NCBI GenBank assembly: GCA_964249405.1
Contig: CAXUBX010000084.1
Coordinates: 1 to 13,064 of the forward strand
Length of the DNA: 13,064 nucleotides
DNA from: CAXTPV01 sp964249405
Lineage (GTDB): Bacteria; Pseudomonadota; Alphaproteobacteria; Acetobacterales; Acetobacteraceae
Direction: 5' to 3'
The notes beneath the pieces are model-generated. The model ran no database searches, was not told where the DNA came from, and saw nothing but the letters and a program-made list of their open reading frames with translations. Both the position numbers and the translations under genes were made by a program. Positions 7,065 to 13,064 of this stretch are shown here, piece after piece. Every line of letters begins with the position of its first letter. Position 1 is the stretch's first letter.

Positions 7065-8585
7065 TCAGAGATAGGCCGTCATCGCGATCGCCGTCATCGT
7101 CGCGACCGCGATCCGGCTGATCGGATCCTTGAGCGCGAAGACGATCGGATCATCGTGCAAGGTCCGCCGATGCGCCATCATCAGGATCCGGCCGATCCAG
7201 TAGATCAGCACCGGGCAGATCAGCCAGAGCAGTTCCGGCCACCGGTAGAGTTGCTGGACCGTGGGCGATGCCAGGTAGAGCGAGAAGATCGTGACCGCGT
7301 TGAAGCCGCATCCTGCGGCGACCGCGGCGACGACCGGCAGATCCGTTGCCCGATAGTTCCGGTTCGTCGGGTCGGGCAGCCCCTGGTCGAGGATCGACGC
7401 CAGCTCGACGTAGCGCTTGACCAGCGCGAGGCCCACGAACAGGAACATCGAGAACCCGAGGAGCCATTGCGACACGTCGACGTCGATCGCCGCCGCACCG
7501 CCGAAGATCCGCGTCGTGTAGAGCAAGGCGAGAACCACGACGTCGACGATCATCTTCCGCTTGAGGCTGATCGAGTAGGCGACGGTCAGGGCCAGGTAGC
7601 CCGCCAGCACCGCCGTCAGGACGAACGAGACGGTGACCGAGCAGAGCAGGGCGAACCCGAGCAGCAGCGGGATCGCGAGCAGCCCGTCGGCGGGACCGAG
7701 CGCGCCGCTCGCGAACGGGCGATGCCGTTTCGTCGGGTGACGGCGGTCCGGTCCGAGATCGATCAGATCGTTGATCACGTAGCCGCCGGACGCGCACGCG
7801 CAGAAGCACACGAAGGCGAGCAGGCTCGCGACGACCGCCTGCCCGGTCCAGAGATGCGAGGTCAGCAGGGGAACGAAGACCAGCAGGTTCTTCGCCCACT
7901 GATGCACCCGGAGCGCCCGCAGCCACGTCCCGAGCGGCCGGGGCACCGGGCCGAGGTGGATCGCCGCCGGCTCGCGGGACGCCAGACCGCGACGCACCCC
8001 GCCCGGCACGCGTACCGCGTAGGCCTCCCTCGCCGCCCGCCAGACCGCGAGATCGTCGGCGCTGTTGCCGACGTAGTCGAAGCCGCGCGACCCGAAACGC
8101 CCGACCAGCAGACGCGCCTTGGCCGCGCTCTTGAGGTTCGTCCGCCCGTCGGACGCGAACACGCCGTCGAAGAGCTGCAGATGGGCGGCGACGGCCTCGG
8201 CGGGACGGCGGTCGCTCGCGGTGGCGAGATAGACGGGACGCCCGGCGTCGCGCGCCGCGCGGACCAGATCCAGCACCGACCGATCGTAGGGCAGCAGCGT
8301 CGCATCGATCGAGGCGCGCTCGGCGAGCATCGCTTTCAGCGCCGCCGGGCTCCGGCAAGCGGCGGCGGCCATCGCGGCATGATGCGCCGGCCCCGAAGCG
8401 AGGGTGTCGAGCCAGGTTTCGAGCAGCAGATCCGTGCGGATCAGCGTTCCGTCCAGATCGACGATCAGCGGCACGGCCGTGCGTGGCGCGGCCTCGACGG
8501 AACTGCGACCCGGAAGGCAGGGCTCCGTGTCGATCGGGATGCTGACCGAGCTCCCGCTGATCAAACCGACGCCGATCGACCCCAC
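7065..8585 (-). CDS. HAD phosphatase-UbiA prenyltransferase fusion, decaprenyl-phosphate phosphoribosyltransferase-like
   Basis: A 506-residue two-domain protein. The N-terminal HAD domain (about 38-210) has motif I DLDGT (43-47), motif II Thr/Ser in ATAS (121-124), a motif III Lys (152 or 156) and motif IV GNSADD (173-178), so it looks catalytically complete. The UbiA domain (about 215-506) is polytopic. It opens with LRVHQWAKNLLVFVPL (225-240) and carries the metal/diphosphate motif NDLIDLGPDRRHPTKRHRP (272-290) and a second motif around LKRKMIVD (341-348). This wording matches the DPPR-synthase branch (mycobacterial Rv3806c), which joins polyprenyl phosphate to phosphoribosyl pyrophosphate, rather than quinone or heme prenyltransferases. 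In mycobacteria a separate phosphatase then removes the 5-phosphate; the fused HAD could do that here (inference). The start is GTG 8585, with AGGAGG 7 bases upstream. It is the first gene of a tight four-gene operon. Confidence 0.88.
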   Translation of the reverse strand: MGSIGVGLISGSSVSIPIDTEPCLPGRSSVEAAPRTAVPLIVDLDGTLIRTDLLLETWLDTLASGPAHHAAMAAAACRSPAALKAMLAERASIDATLLPYDRSVLDLVRAARDAGRPVYLATASDRRPAEAVAAHLQLFDGVFASDGRTNLKSAAKARLLVGRFGSRGFDYVGNSADDLAVWRAAREAYAVRVPGGVRRGLASREPAAIHLGPVPRPLGTWLRALRVHQWAKNLLVFVPLLTSHLWTGQAVVASLLAFVCFCACASGGYVINDLIDLGPDRRHPTKRHRPFASGALGPADGLLAIPLLLGFALLCSVTVSFVLTAVLAGYLALTVAYSISLKRKMIVDVVVLALLYTTRIFGGAAAIDVDVSQWLLGFSMFLFVGLALVKRYVELASILDQGLPDPTNRNYRATDLPVVAAVAAGCGFNAVTIFSLYLASPTVQQLYRWPELLWLICPVLIYWIGRILMMAHRRTLHDDPIVFALKDPISRIAVATMTAIAMTAYL

Positions 8586-8592
8586 AGAAAAG

Positions 8593-8598
8593 CCTCCT
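8593..8598 (-). promoter_or_regulatory. Ribosome binding site fixing the GTG start of the HAD-UbiA gene
   Basis: The minus-strand AGGAGG is a perfect Shine-Dalgarno core, 7 bases before GTG at 8585-8583. It decides the start, since no ATG is placed suitably. Confidence 0.85.
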
Positions 8599-8609
8599 GC
8601 CGGTGCCGC

Positions 8610-8638
8610 ATTATAACAGTCGGGTCACCGAGAGCGAG
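8610..8638 (-). promoter_or_regulatory. Extended -10 promoter for the glycan operon
   Basis: On the minus strand TGTTATAAT (8618-8610) matches the extended -10 consensus TGnTATAAT exactly, a rare run in DNA this GC-rich. The -35 hexamer at 17-base spacing (CTCGCT, 8638-8633) is poor, as is common when the extended -10 is present. Transcription would begin near 8603, leaving a leader of about 18 bases that contains the AGGAGG ribosome site. It would drive the HAD-UbiA, membrane protein, EamA-like and GH16 genes, possibly reading on into the regulator gene. Confidence 0.65.
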
Positions 8639-8683
8639 TCATTTCCTGATCGGCACGACATCCGTCGGACGCGCGCCGTCCGC

Positions 8684-9523
8684 TCATTCCGTTCCCATCA
8701 CCAGGCCTTCGATGTCGTGCTTCTGCGTGATCGGGTCGAGGGTCTCGACCACGCGGCACACCAGGTGGTCGCGAACGGACGCCGGCAGCGCGGCATGGAA
8801 CTCCCGCGTCACGGTCATGTCGTGCAGCGCCGCGTGCCCGGCACCCGGCGCGTCGACGCCGAGCACCAGCACCGGACGCGCGATCGGCGACGGGTGCGCG
8901 GTGCCGCGATGCATCGTCAGCGCCGAGCGGCAGGAGATGTCGCCCATGCGCGGGAACTTGCGGACCGCGCGCTCCGCGTAACGGCTCCATTCGGCACGGT
9001 CGGGGAACATGCCGTGCGCCCAGTCGCCTCCCGCCTCCCACTGCGTTCCCGGAGCGACCTCGAAGGGTCCCATGTCGTCGGCGACGTCGACGCCCGTGAT
9101 GTTGAAGGCGAGCGAGGTCAGCCGGCGGCCCTCGTGGGTTTCGGGCGGCGACGGGAAGTCGCGGTGCCAGGGCTGGTTGCGGGCTCCCTGGAACGGCGTG
9201 TCGAAGCCGATCTCGACGATCTCGTAGTCGCGACCGAGCACCGCTTCGGCCATCGCGGTCACCCAGGGGTGGCTCGCGATCCCGACGAAGCCGCGGATCG
9301 CCTCCGGGTGGACCTCGACGTACCAGCGCCGCGGGCCCCGGCCGACCGCGCCCCCGGGACGCTGGATCGCCTCCCAGAACGCGGTCATCATGTCGTCCCT
9401 GAGCTGCTCGACGAAGTCGCGCGAGAAGGCGCCGCGGCGGCCGACGATCCCGTCCCCGACGAGCGTCGCGACGTCGGATGCGATGTCCGTCCCGGGCTCG
9501 ACCTCGGTGGTGTCCGCCGCCAT
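8684..9523 (-). CDS. Phytanoyl-CoA dioxygenase (PhyH) family protein, Fe(II)/2-oxoglutarate oxygenase
   Basis: Likely a cytosolic non-haem iron oxygenase that hydroxylates a small molecule while converting 2-oxoglutarate and O2 to succinate and CO2. It is 279 residues, normal for bacterial PhyH proteins. The iron triad is visible: His120 and Asp122 in WHRDFPS (119-125) and the distal His205 in MHRGTAHPSPIARP (204-217). Arg216, 11 residues further on, fits the 2-oxoglutarate carboxylate binder. The double-stranded beta-helix core spans about 100-225. The C-terminal 55 residues form a tail with no motif I recognise. The start ATG 9523 has AGGAG (9536-9532) 8 bases upstream. It is divergent from the GNAT gene and ends 98 bases before the HAD-UbiA start, with that operon's own promoter in between, so it is probably a separate unit. 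The substrate is unknown; the family includes phytanoyl-CoA, ectoine and secondary-metabolite hydroxylases. Confidence 0.9.
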   Translation of the reverse strand: MAADTTEVEPGTDIASDVATLVGDGIVGRRGAFSRDFVEQLRDDMMTAFWEAIQRPGGAVGRGPRRWYVEVHPEAIRGFVGIASHPWVTAMAEAVLGRDYEIVEIGFDTPFQGARNQPWHRDFPSPPETHEGRRLTSLAFNITGVDVADDMGPFEVAPGTQWEAGGDWAHGMFPDRAEWSRYAERAVRKFPRMGDISCRSALTMHRGTAHPSPIARPVLVLGVDAPGAGHAALHDMTVTREFHAALPASVRDHLVCRVVETLDPITQKHDIEGLVMGTE

Positions 9524-9557
9524 TGTCGCGTCTCCTCGATCGCCGTCTCCCCCGCCC

Positions 9558-9585
9558 CGGATAGAGCACGCTTCGGCCCCTGCAA
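9558..9585 (-). promoter_or_regulatory. Candidate promoter for the PhyH-family gene
   Basis: Minus-strand TTGCAG (9585-9580) and TATCCG (9563-9558) are separated by 16 bases. Shifting one base gives CTATCC with 15. The pair is modest against consensus but is the best on this strand of the divergent gap, with a leader of roughly 30 bases to ATG 9523. Confidence 0.3.
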
Positions 9586-9634
9586 GCCAGGGCCTGGCGC
9601 CGGCCCGGGGGCGGGACGCGGCAAAGGAGACCAT

Positions 9635-10662
9635 GTGTTCCCGATCCGTCCGGTCCGCCGCGCCGTCGCCGATCCCGCCGCCGTGGACGAGTTCGTGAAG
9701 CGGCACGCCATGCCCGGGCTCGGGGCCGAGCCGACCTTCCTGCTCCGGCTCGGACGCGGCCCGGAGAGCGTGGTCGACGTCCACGACGGACGAGGCCGGG
9801 CGCTCGTCGCGATCCTGACCGACGCCTGCGAGAACTCGGGCGACGCGGCCGAGCTCGTGCTCCTCGCCTGCCGCGACCGCCCGCTCGCCGGGGAGGTGCT
9901 TGCCGTCTCGCTCGACGCCGCCCTGGCGGAGGCGAAACACGGCCCGCGATCCAGCCTGGAGATCGTGTTGACCGGGCTCGTCCGTCCGCACGGCGCCCTG
10001 CTCGCCTCGCGCGGGCTGGCGCCGCGCTACGAGATGACCTCGCTCGAACAGCGCTTCCCGTTCCGGCCGGTGCAGGCCGGCAGCGGCTGGCGGTGGTCGG
10101 ACGCGACGGCGGCGTCGCTCCCGGCGCTCGCGGCGCTGTCGCGCGCCGCCTTCGCGGGGCATCCCGGCGTCAATTTCCCGCCGCCCGATCGCGGCGCGGC
10201 GCACACCGTGGGCCGCGTGCCGCCGGTCCGGCTGCTCCGGCACGGCGCGACGCTCGCCGGCTCGGTCGCCGTGCGCCTCGAGCCGGATGGCGCGGGGGTC
10301 GTCGAGATCGTGCAGCGGCATCCGGACCACGCCGGACGCGGGCTCGGGCCCGTGCTGCTCACCGAGGCGCTCCGGCTGCTCGGCGAGGCGGGGTGCGGCA
10401 NNNNNNNNNNNNNNNNNNNNNNNNNNNNNNNNNNNNNNNNNNNNNNNNNNNNNNNNNNNNNNNNNNNNNNNNNNNNNNNNNNNNNNNNNNNNNNNNNNNN
10501 GGGCCCGTGCTGCTCACCGAGGCGCTCCGGCTGCTCGGCGAGGCGGGGTGCGGCACGATCCGGCTCGATGCGGCCGTCGCGAACCGACGCGCGCTCGCCC
10601 TCTACGAGCGGTTCGGCTTCGTGGTGACCGACGTCTCGCCCGTCCACGGCGTCGCGGTCTGA
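9635..10662 (+). CDS. GNAT-family N-acetyltransferase, two-domain; broken in this assembly by a scaffold gap
   Basis: Predicted acyl-CoA-dependent acetyltransferase of unknown substrate. As written the frame is split by 100 N and a 55-base duplication. Removing the N run and one copy (155 bases) restores a continuous frame of 290 residues ending at TGA 10660-10662. The C-terminal GNAT domain (about 150-290) has the acetyl-CoA loop HPDHAGRGLG (229-238) and the closing motif NRRALALYERFGF (265-277). The N-terminal half (about 1-140) looks like a degenerate GNAT-like domain: it ends in ALLASRGLAPRYEM (121-134), reminiscent of the last GNAT helix, but has no clear acetyl-CoA loop. The start is GTG 9635, with AAGGAG (9624-9629) 5 bases upstream. 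The overlapping ATG at 9633 is in the wrong frame. It is divergent from the PhyH gene and converges on hemW. Whether it acts with the PhyH protein is unknown. Confidence 0.85.
10346..10400 (+). repeat. 55-base exact duplicate flanking the N gap, left copy
   Basis: Identical base for base to 10501-10555. It lies inside the GNAT coding sequence and abuts the N run. It is best read as the shared end of two contigs, not a biological repeat. Confidence 0.9.
10401..10500. other. Assembly gap, exactly 100 N
   Basis: A run of exactly 100 N, the conventional placeholder for a gap of unknown length. The flanking 55-base copies show that the two contigs overlap, so the true gap is most likely zero bases. 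Confidence 0.95.
10501..10555 (+). repeat. 55-base exact duplicate flanking the N gap, right copy
   Basis: Second copy of 10346-10400. Its reading frame is offset by two relative to the left copy, which is the offset expected from 155 inserted bases. After it the GNAT frame continues normally to its stop. Confidence 0.9.
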
Positions 10663-10669
10663 CGCCCTG

Positions 10670-10684
10670 CCCCGCTCGACGGGG
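10670..10684. terminator. Weak hairpin between convergent genes
   Basis: CCCCG and CGGGG arms around a 5-base loop lie in the 24 bases between the GNAT and hemW stops. The position suits a bidirectional terminator, but there is no T tract on either side and 5-bp GC stems arise readily at this composition. Confidence 0.3.
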
Positions 10685-10686
10685 TC

Positions 10687-11838
10687 TCAGGCGGCGAGGC
10701 GCGGCAGCAGGGCGTCGAGCAGGAGGCGGCCGGCAGGGGTCGGCGCGAGGCGGGCGTCGCGCCGGGAGAGATAGCCCTCGGCGATCGCCGCCTCCAGGAT
10801 CGCGGGATCCGTCGCGTCGGCGATCGTGCGGCCGGTCCGGCTCGCGAACCGCGCCTCGTCGATCCCGTCCGACAGCCGGAGACCCATCAGCAGCATCTCG
10901 CGCGCCCGGTCGACCGCGCCGACCGGCTCGCGTTCGGCCATGCCGTGCCCGTGGCGCTCGACCGCCGCCATCCAGGCTTCCGGGCTGCGGTGGCGGCGCG
11001 TCGCCTCGACCGCGCCCGAGCCGTCGGTCGTGCGCCCGTGCGCGCCCGGTCCGATCCCGGCATAGTCGGCATAGCGCCAGTAGGCGAGATTGTGCCGGCT
11101 CTCGCCCCCCGGACGCGCGTAGTTCGAGACCTCGTAGGCCACGAGCCCGAACCGCGCCGCCTCCTCGGCGGTCGCCTCGTAGAGCGCCAGCGCCGTGTCG
11201 GGATCCGGCAGCGCGAGCTCGCCCCGGCGGTGCGCGGCCTCGAACGCGGTGCCGGGCTCGATCGTGAGCTGGTAGAGCGAGAGGTGGTCGGCGGCGAGCG
11301 ACAGCGCCTGCCGGAGCTCGTCGCGCCAGGCGCGCTCGGACTGTCCCGGACGCGCATAGATCAGGTCGAACGACACGCGGGGGAACACCGCGCGCGCCTC
11401 GGCGAGGGCGGCGACGGCGTCGGCCGCCGAATGGTGGCGGCCGAGCTGCCGGAGCGCCGCGTCGTCGAGCGCCTGGATCCCGATCGAGCAGCGGTTCACC
11501 CCCGCCTCGCGGAACGCCCGGAGGCGGCCGCGCTCGACGCTGGTGGGGTTCGCCTCCAGCGTGATCTCGCACCCGGCGAGCGGCGGGAACAGGCGCTCGG
11601 CGCGCGCGATCAGTTCGGCCGCGAGCGCGGGCGGCATCAGGCTCGGCGTGCCGCCGCCGAGGAAGATCGAGCCGAGCCTGCGGGGCCCGATCCGGGCCGC
11701 CTCGTGCTCGAGCTCGGCCAGCAGCGCACGCGCGAACCGTTCGGCCGGGATGCGGTCCCGGACGTGGGAGTTGAAGTCGCAATACGGGCATTTCGCGAGG
11801 CAGAACGGCCAGTGGACGTAGAGGGCGAGCCCGTCCAT
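10687..11838 (-). CDS. hemW: HemW, radical SAM haem chaperone (formerly annotated as HemN-like coproporphyrinogen oxidase)
   Basis: A 383-residue radical SAM protein of typical HemW length. The cluster motif CLAKCPYC (13-20, CX3CX2C) is followed by Asp-Phe. HemN proper has a further Cys at that Phe position, so this is HemW, which binds haem and helps deliver it to target proteins, rather than the oxygen-independent oxidase. Other marks are YVHWPFC (7-13), GGGTPS for S-adenosylmethionine binding (about 61-66), the EANP strand, SRHNLAYW and GIGPGAHGR. A C-terminal HemW domain follows, ending PAGRLLLDALL. The start ATG 11838 fits the family N terminus. It begins 5 bases after the kup stop, so the two may be co-transcribed although no functional link is known. 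The usual alphaproteobacterial partner rdgB is not in the window. Confidence 0.95.
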   Translation of the reverse strand: MDGLALYVHWPFCLAKCPYCDFNSHVRDRIPAERFARALLAELEHEAARIGPRRLGSIFLGGGTPSLMPPALAAELIARAERLFPPLAGCEITLEANPTSVERGRLRAFREAGVNRCSIGIQALDDAALRQLGRHHSAADAVAALAEARAVFPRVSFDLIYARPGQSERAWRDELRQALSLAADHLSLYQLTIEPGTAFEAAHRRGELALPDPDTALALYEATAEEAARFGLVAYEVSNYARPGGESRHNLAYWRYADYAGIGPGAHGRTTDGSGAVEATRRHRSPEAWMAAVERHGHGMAEREPVGAVDRAREMLLMGLRLSDGIDEARFASRTGRTIADATDPAILEAAIAEGYLSRRDARLAPTPAGRLLLDALLPRLAA

Positions 11839-11843
11839 CGCGG

Positions 11844-13064
11844 TCAGATCGCGATCCGGACGCCGAGTTCGACGACGCGGTCGCTCGGGATTCGGAAGAA
11901 TTCGGTGGTCGGCGTCGCGTTCCGCGCCATCAGGAGATAGAGGTAGAGGCGCCAGACCGGCAGTTTCGGGACGGTCGCGCGCACCACCACCTCGCGACCG
12001 AGGAAATAGCTGACCTGCATCGGCTCGTATTCGAGCCCCTGGCCGGCGAGTTCCTCGAGCGCCCGCGGCAGGTTCGGGCTTTCCATGAAGCCGTAGCGAA
12101 GACAGACGCGGTGGATCCTCGGGGCGAGCTCCTCGACGGTGGCCCGGCTGCCCGGCCCGGCGAGCGGCCGGTCCAGGTTCTCGATCGTGACGAACACGAC
12201 CTGCTCGTGCAGGACCTTGTTGTGCTTGAGGTTGTGCAGCAGCGCGCCGGGCACGTAGTCGGGCGTTCCGGTCAGGAACACGCCGATCCCGGGGACCCGT
12301 ATGGTCCGCGACCGGGGAAGCCTAGCGAGGAACGAGGCAAGCGGCAGGCTCTCCTGCCGCCACCGGGCGATCAGCAGGTCGCGCCCCCGCTTCCAGGTCG
12401 TCATCAGCGCCATCAGCGAGAAGCCGAGCAGCAGCGGCACGTAGCCGCCCTCCGGGATCTTCATCGCGTTGGCCAGGAAGAAGATGGTGTCGATGGTGGC
12501 GAAGCTGCCGAACACGGCGAGCGTCAGCGGCAGCGACCACCCGAACTTCTTGTGGAACACGAAGGCGGCGAGGACGCAGTCGCAGTTGAAGGTGCCGGTC
12601 ACCGCGATCCCGTACGCCGATGTCAGCGCTTCGGAGCTCCGGAACGCCAGCACGAGTGCCACCACGCCGATCGCGAGCGCCGCGTTCACCTGGGGGACGA
12701 AGATCTGGCCCTTCTCGGCGATGTTGGTGTGGGTGACCTTCATCCTCGGCAGGAAGCCGAGCTGGACGCACTGGCGCGACACCGAGAACGCGCCCGAGAT
12801 CAGCGCCTGGCTCGCGATCACGGTCGCCGCGGTGGCCAGCAGCACCAGCGGCACGCGGAGCCAGTCGGGTCCGAGCAGGAAGAACGGGTTGGCGATCGCG
12901 GCCGGGTGACGGATCACCAGCGCGCCCTGGCCCAGGTAGTTCAGGGCGAGGCACGGCAGCACGAAGAACATCCAGGTCAGCCGGATCGGTCGGGCCCCGA
13001 AATGTCCCATGTCGGCGTAGAGCGCCTCGGCGCCGGTGACCGCGAGCACCACCGCGCCGAGCTC
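11844..13064 (-). CDS. kup: Kup-family potassium uptake transporter, C-terminal part (5' end beyond window)
   Basis: Inner-membrane K+ uptake protein, probably a K+/H+ symporter. The visible 406 residues begin mid-protein at ELGAVVLAVTG. Kup proteins are about 620-640 residues, so roughly the first 220-230 are missing. The conserved TGAEALYADMGHFG lies right at the edge, followed by the remaining membrane helices with SGAFSVSRQCVQLGFLPR, HTNIAEKGQIFVPQVN, AYGIAVTGTF and EGGYVPLLLG. The hydrophilic C-terminal domain comes next, including the FLTGTPDYVPGALLHNLKHN stretch and the typical ending IPSDRVVELG. No frameshift is seen. The nearest in-window start-like codon, GTG 13052, is internal and is not the real start. 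hemW follows 5 bases downstream. Confidence 0.96.
   Translation of the reverse strand, partial: ELGAVVLAVTGAEALYADMGHFGARPIRLTWMFFVLPCLALNYLGQGALVIRHPAAIANPFFLLGPDWLRVPLVLLATAATVIASQALISGAFSVSRQCVQLGFLPRMKVTHTNIAEKGQIFVPQVNAALAIGVVALVLAFRSSEALTSAYGIAVTGTFNCDCVLAAFVFHKKFGWSLPLTLAVFGSFATIDTIFFLANAMKIPEGGYVPLLLGFSLMALMTTWKRGRDLLIARWRQESLPLASFLARLPRSRTIRVPGIGVFLTGTPDYVPGALLHNLKHNKVLHEQVVFVTIENLDRPLAGPGSRATVEELAPRIHRVCLRYGFMESPNLPRALEELAGQGLEYEPMQVSYFLGREVVVRATVPKLPVWRLYLYLLMARNATPTTEFFRIPSDRVVELGVRIAI

Noticed and set aside
5549..7120. 523-codon plus-strand open frame opposite the membrane protein gene
   Set aside because: Highly charged Arg/Glu/Gln/Asp-rich translation with no fold-like pattern; the minus strand gives clear membrane helices and tight coupling with neighbours.
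6915..8981. 688-codon plus-strand open frame opposite the HAD-UbiA gene
   Set aside because: Composition typical of antisense reading of GC-rich DNA, and it crosses a promoter and two unrelated minus-strand genes.
8603..9634. In-frame plus-strand extension upstream of the GNAT gene
   Set aside because: It runs antisense through the PhyH gene, which has full iron-binding motifs; GTG 9635 has a well-spaced AAGGAG.
10346..10555. 55-base direct repeat as a biological duplication or mobile-element target site
   Set aside because: The copies abut an exact 100-N gap and removing one restores the GNAT frame, so contig overlap explains it better.
1..13064. tRNA, rRNA, CRISPR arrays, insertion sequences, phage or defence genes
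   Set aside because: Looked for on both strands. I saw no repeat-spacer pattern, transposase, integrase, tRNA-like cloverleaf or ribosomal RNA sequence.

Overview
The window is GC-rich (G/C-ending codons almost throughout) and looks like the chromosome of an alphaproteobacterium. The evidence is the codon bias, the Kup and HemW relatives, the SorC-regulated sugar ABC importer, and the HAD-UbiA fusion type. I cannot name a genus. Genes are packed tightly and no gene-free stretch exceeds 300 bases. The longest gaps are 194 b (2624-2817), 111 b (9524-9634), 101 b (3841-3941) and 98 b (8586-8683). Long antisense open frames are shadows of the real genes.

Left part (1-3840, minus strand): a sugar ABC import locus. 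In transcription order it has a SorC-family sugar-sensing regulator (2818-3840), a periplasmic sugar-binding protein (1595-2623) and a double-ATPase subunit (48-1574). The start of what is probably the permease (GTG at 39) runs off the left edge. The binding protein and ATPase most resemble the YtfQ/YtfR (galactofuranose) branch of the ribose/galactose importer family. The 194-b gap before the binding-protein gene holds an AT-rich island and several short palindromes, and is the natural place for promoter and operator.

Middle part (3942-8585, minus strand): four genes separated by only 1-3 bases, starting from an unusually good extended -10 promoter just upstream. They encode a HAD phosphatase-UbiA prenyltransferase fusion resembling decaprenyl-phosphate phosphoribosyltransferase, a large polytopic membrane protein with GT-C-like features, a 124-residue four-helix EamA/ArnE-like carrier, and a secreted GH16 glycanase. 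My reading is a lipid-linked sugar pathway: make a polyprenyl-phosphate pentose, move it across the membrane, transfer it to a glycan, then trim or remodel the glycan. This is the best candidate for a little-described system here. The SorC regulator and the possibly furanose-specific importer directly downstream may belong to the same physiology.

Right part (8684-13064): a phytanoyl-CoA-dioxygenase-family protein (minus) diverges from a two-domain GNAT acetyltransferase (plus). The GNAT gene converges on hemW (minus), which lies 5 bases downstream of the 3' two-thirds of a kup potassium transporter cut by the right edge. The GNAT gene carries an assembly scar: 100 N (10401-10500) flanked by identical 55-base copies. 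Collapsing the scar restores one intact 290-residue protein.
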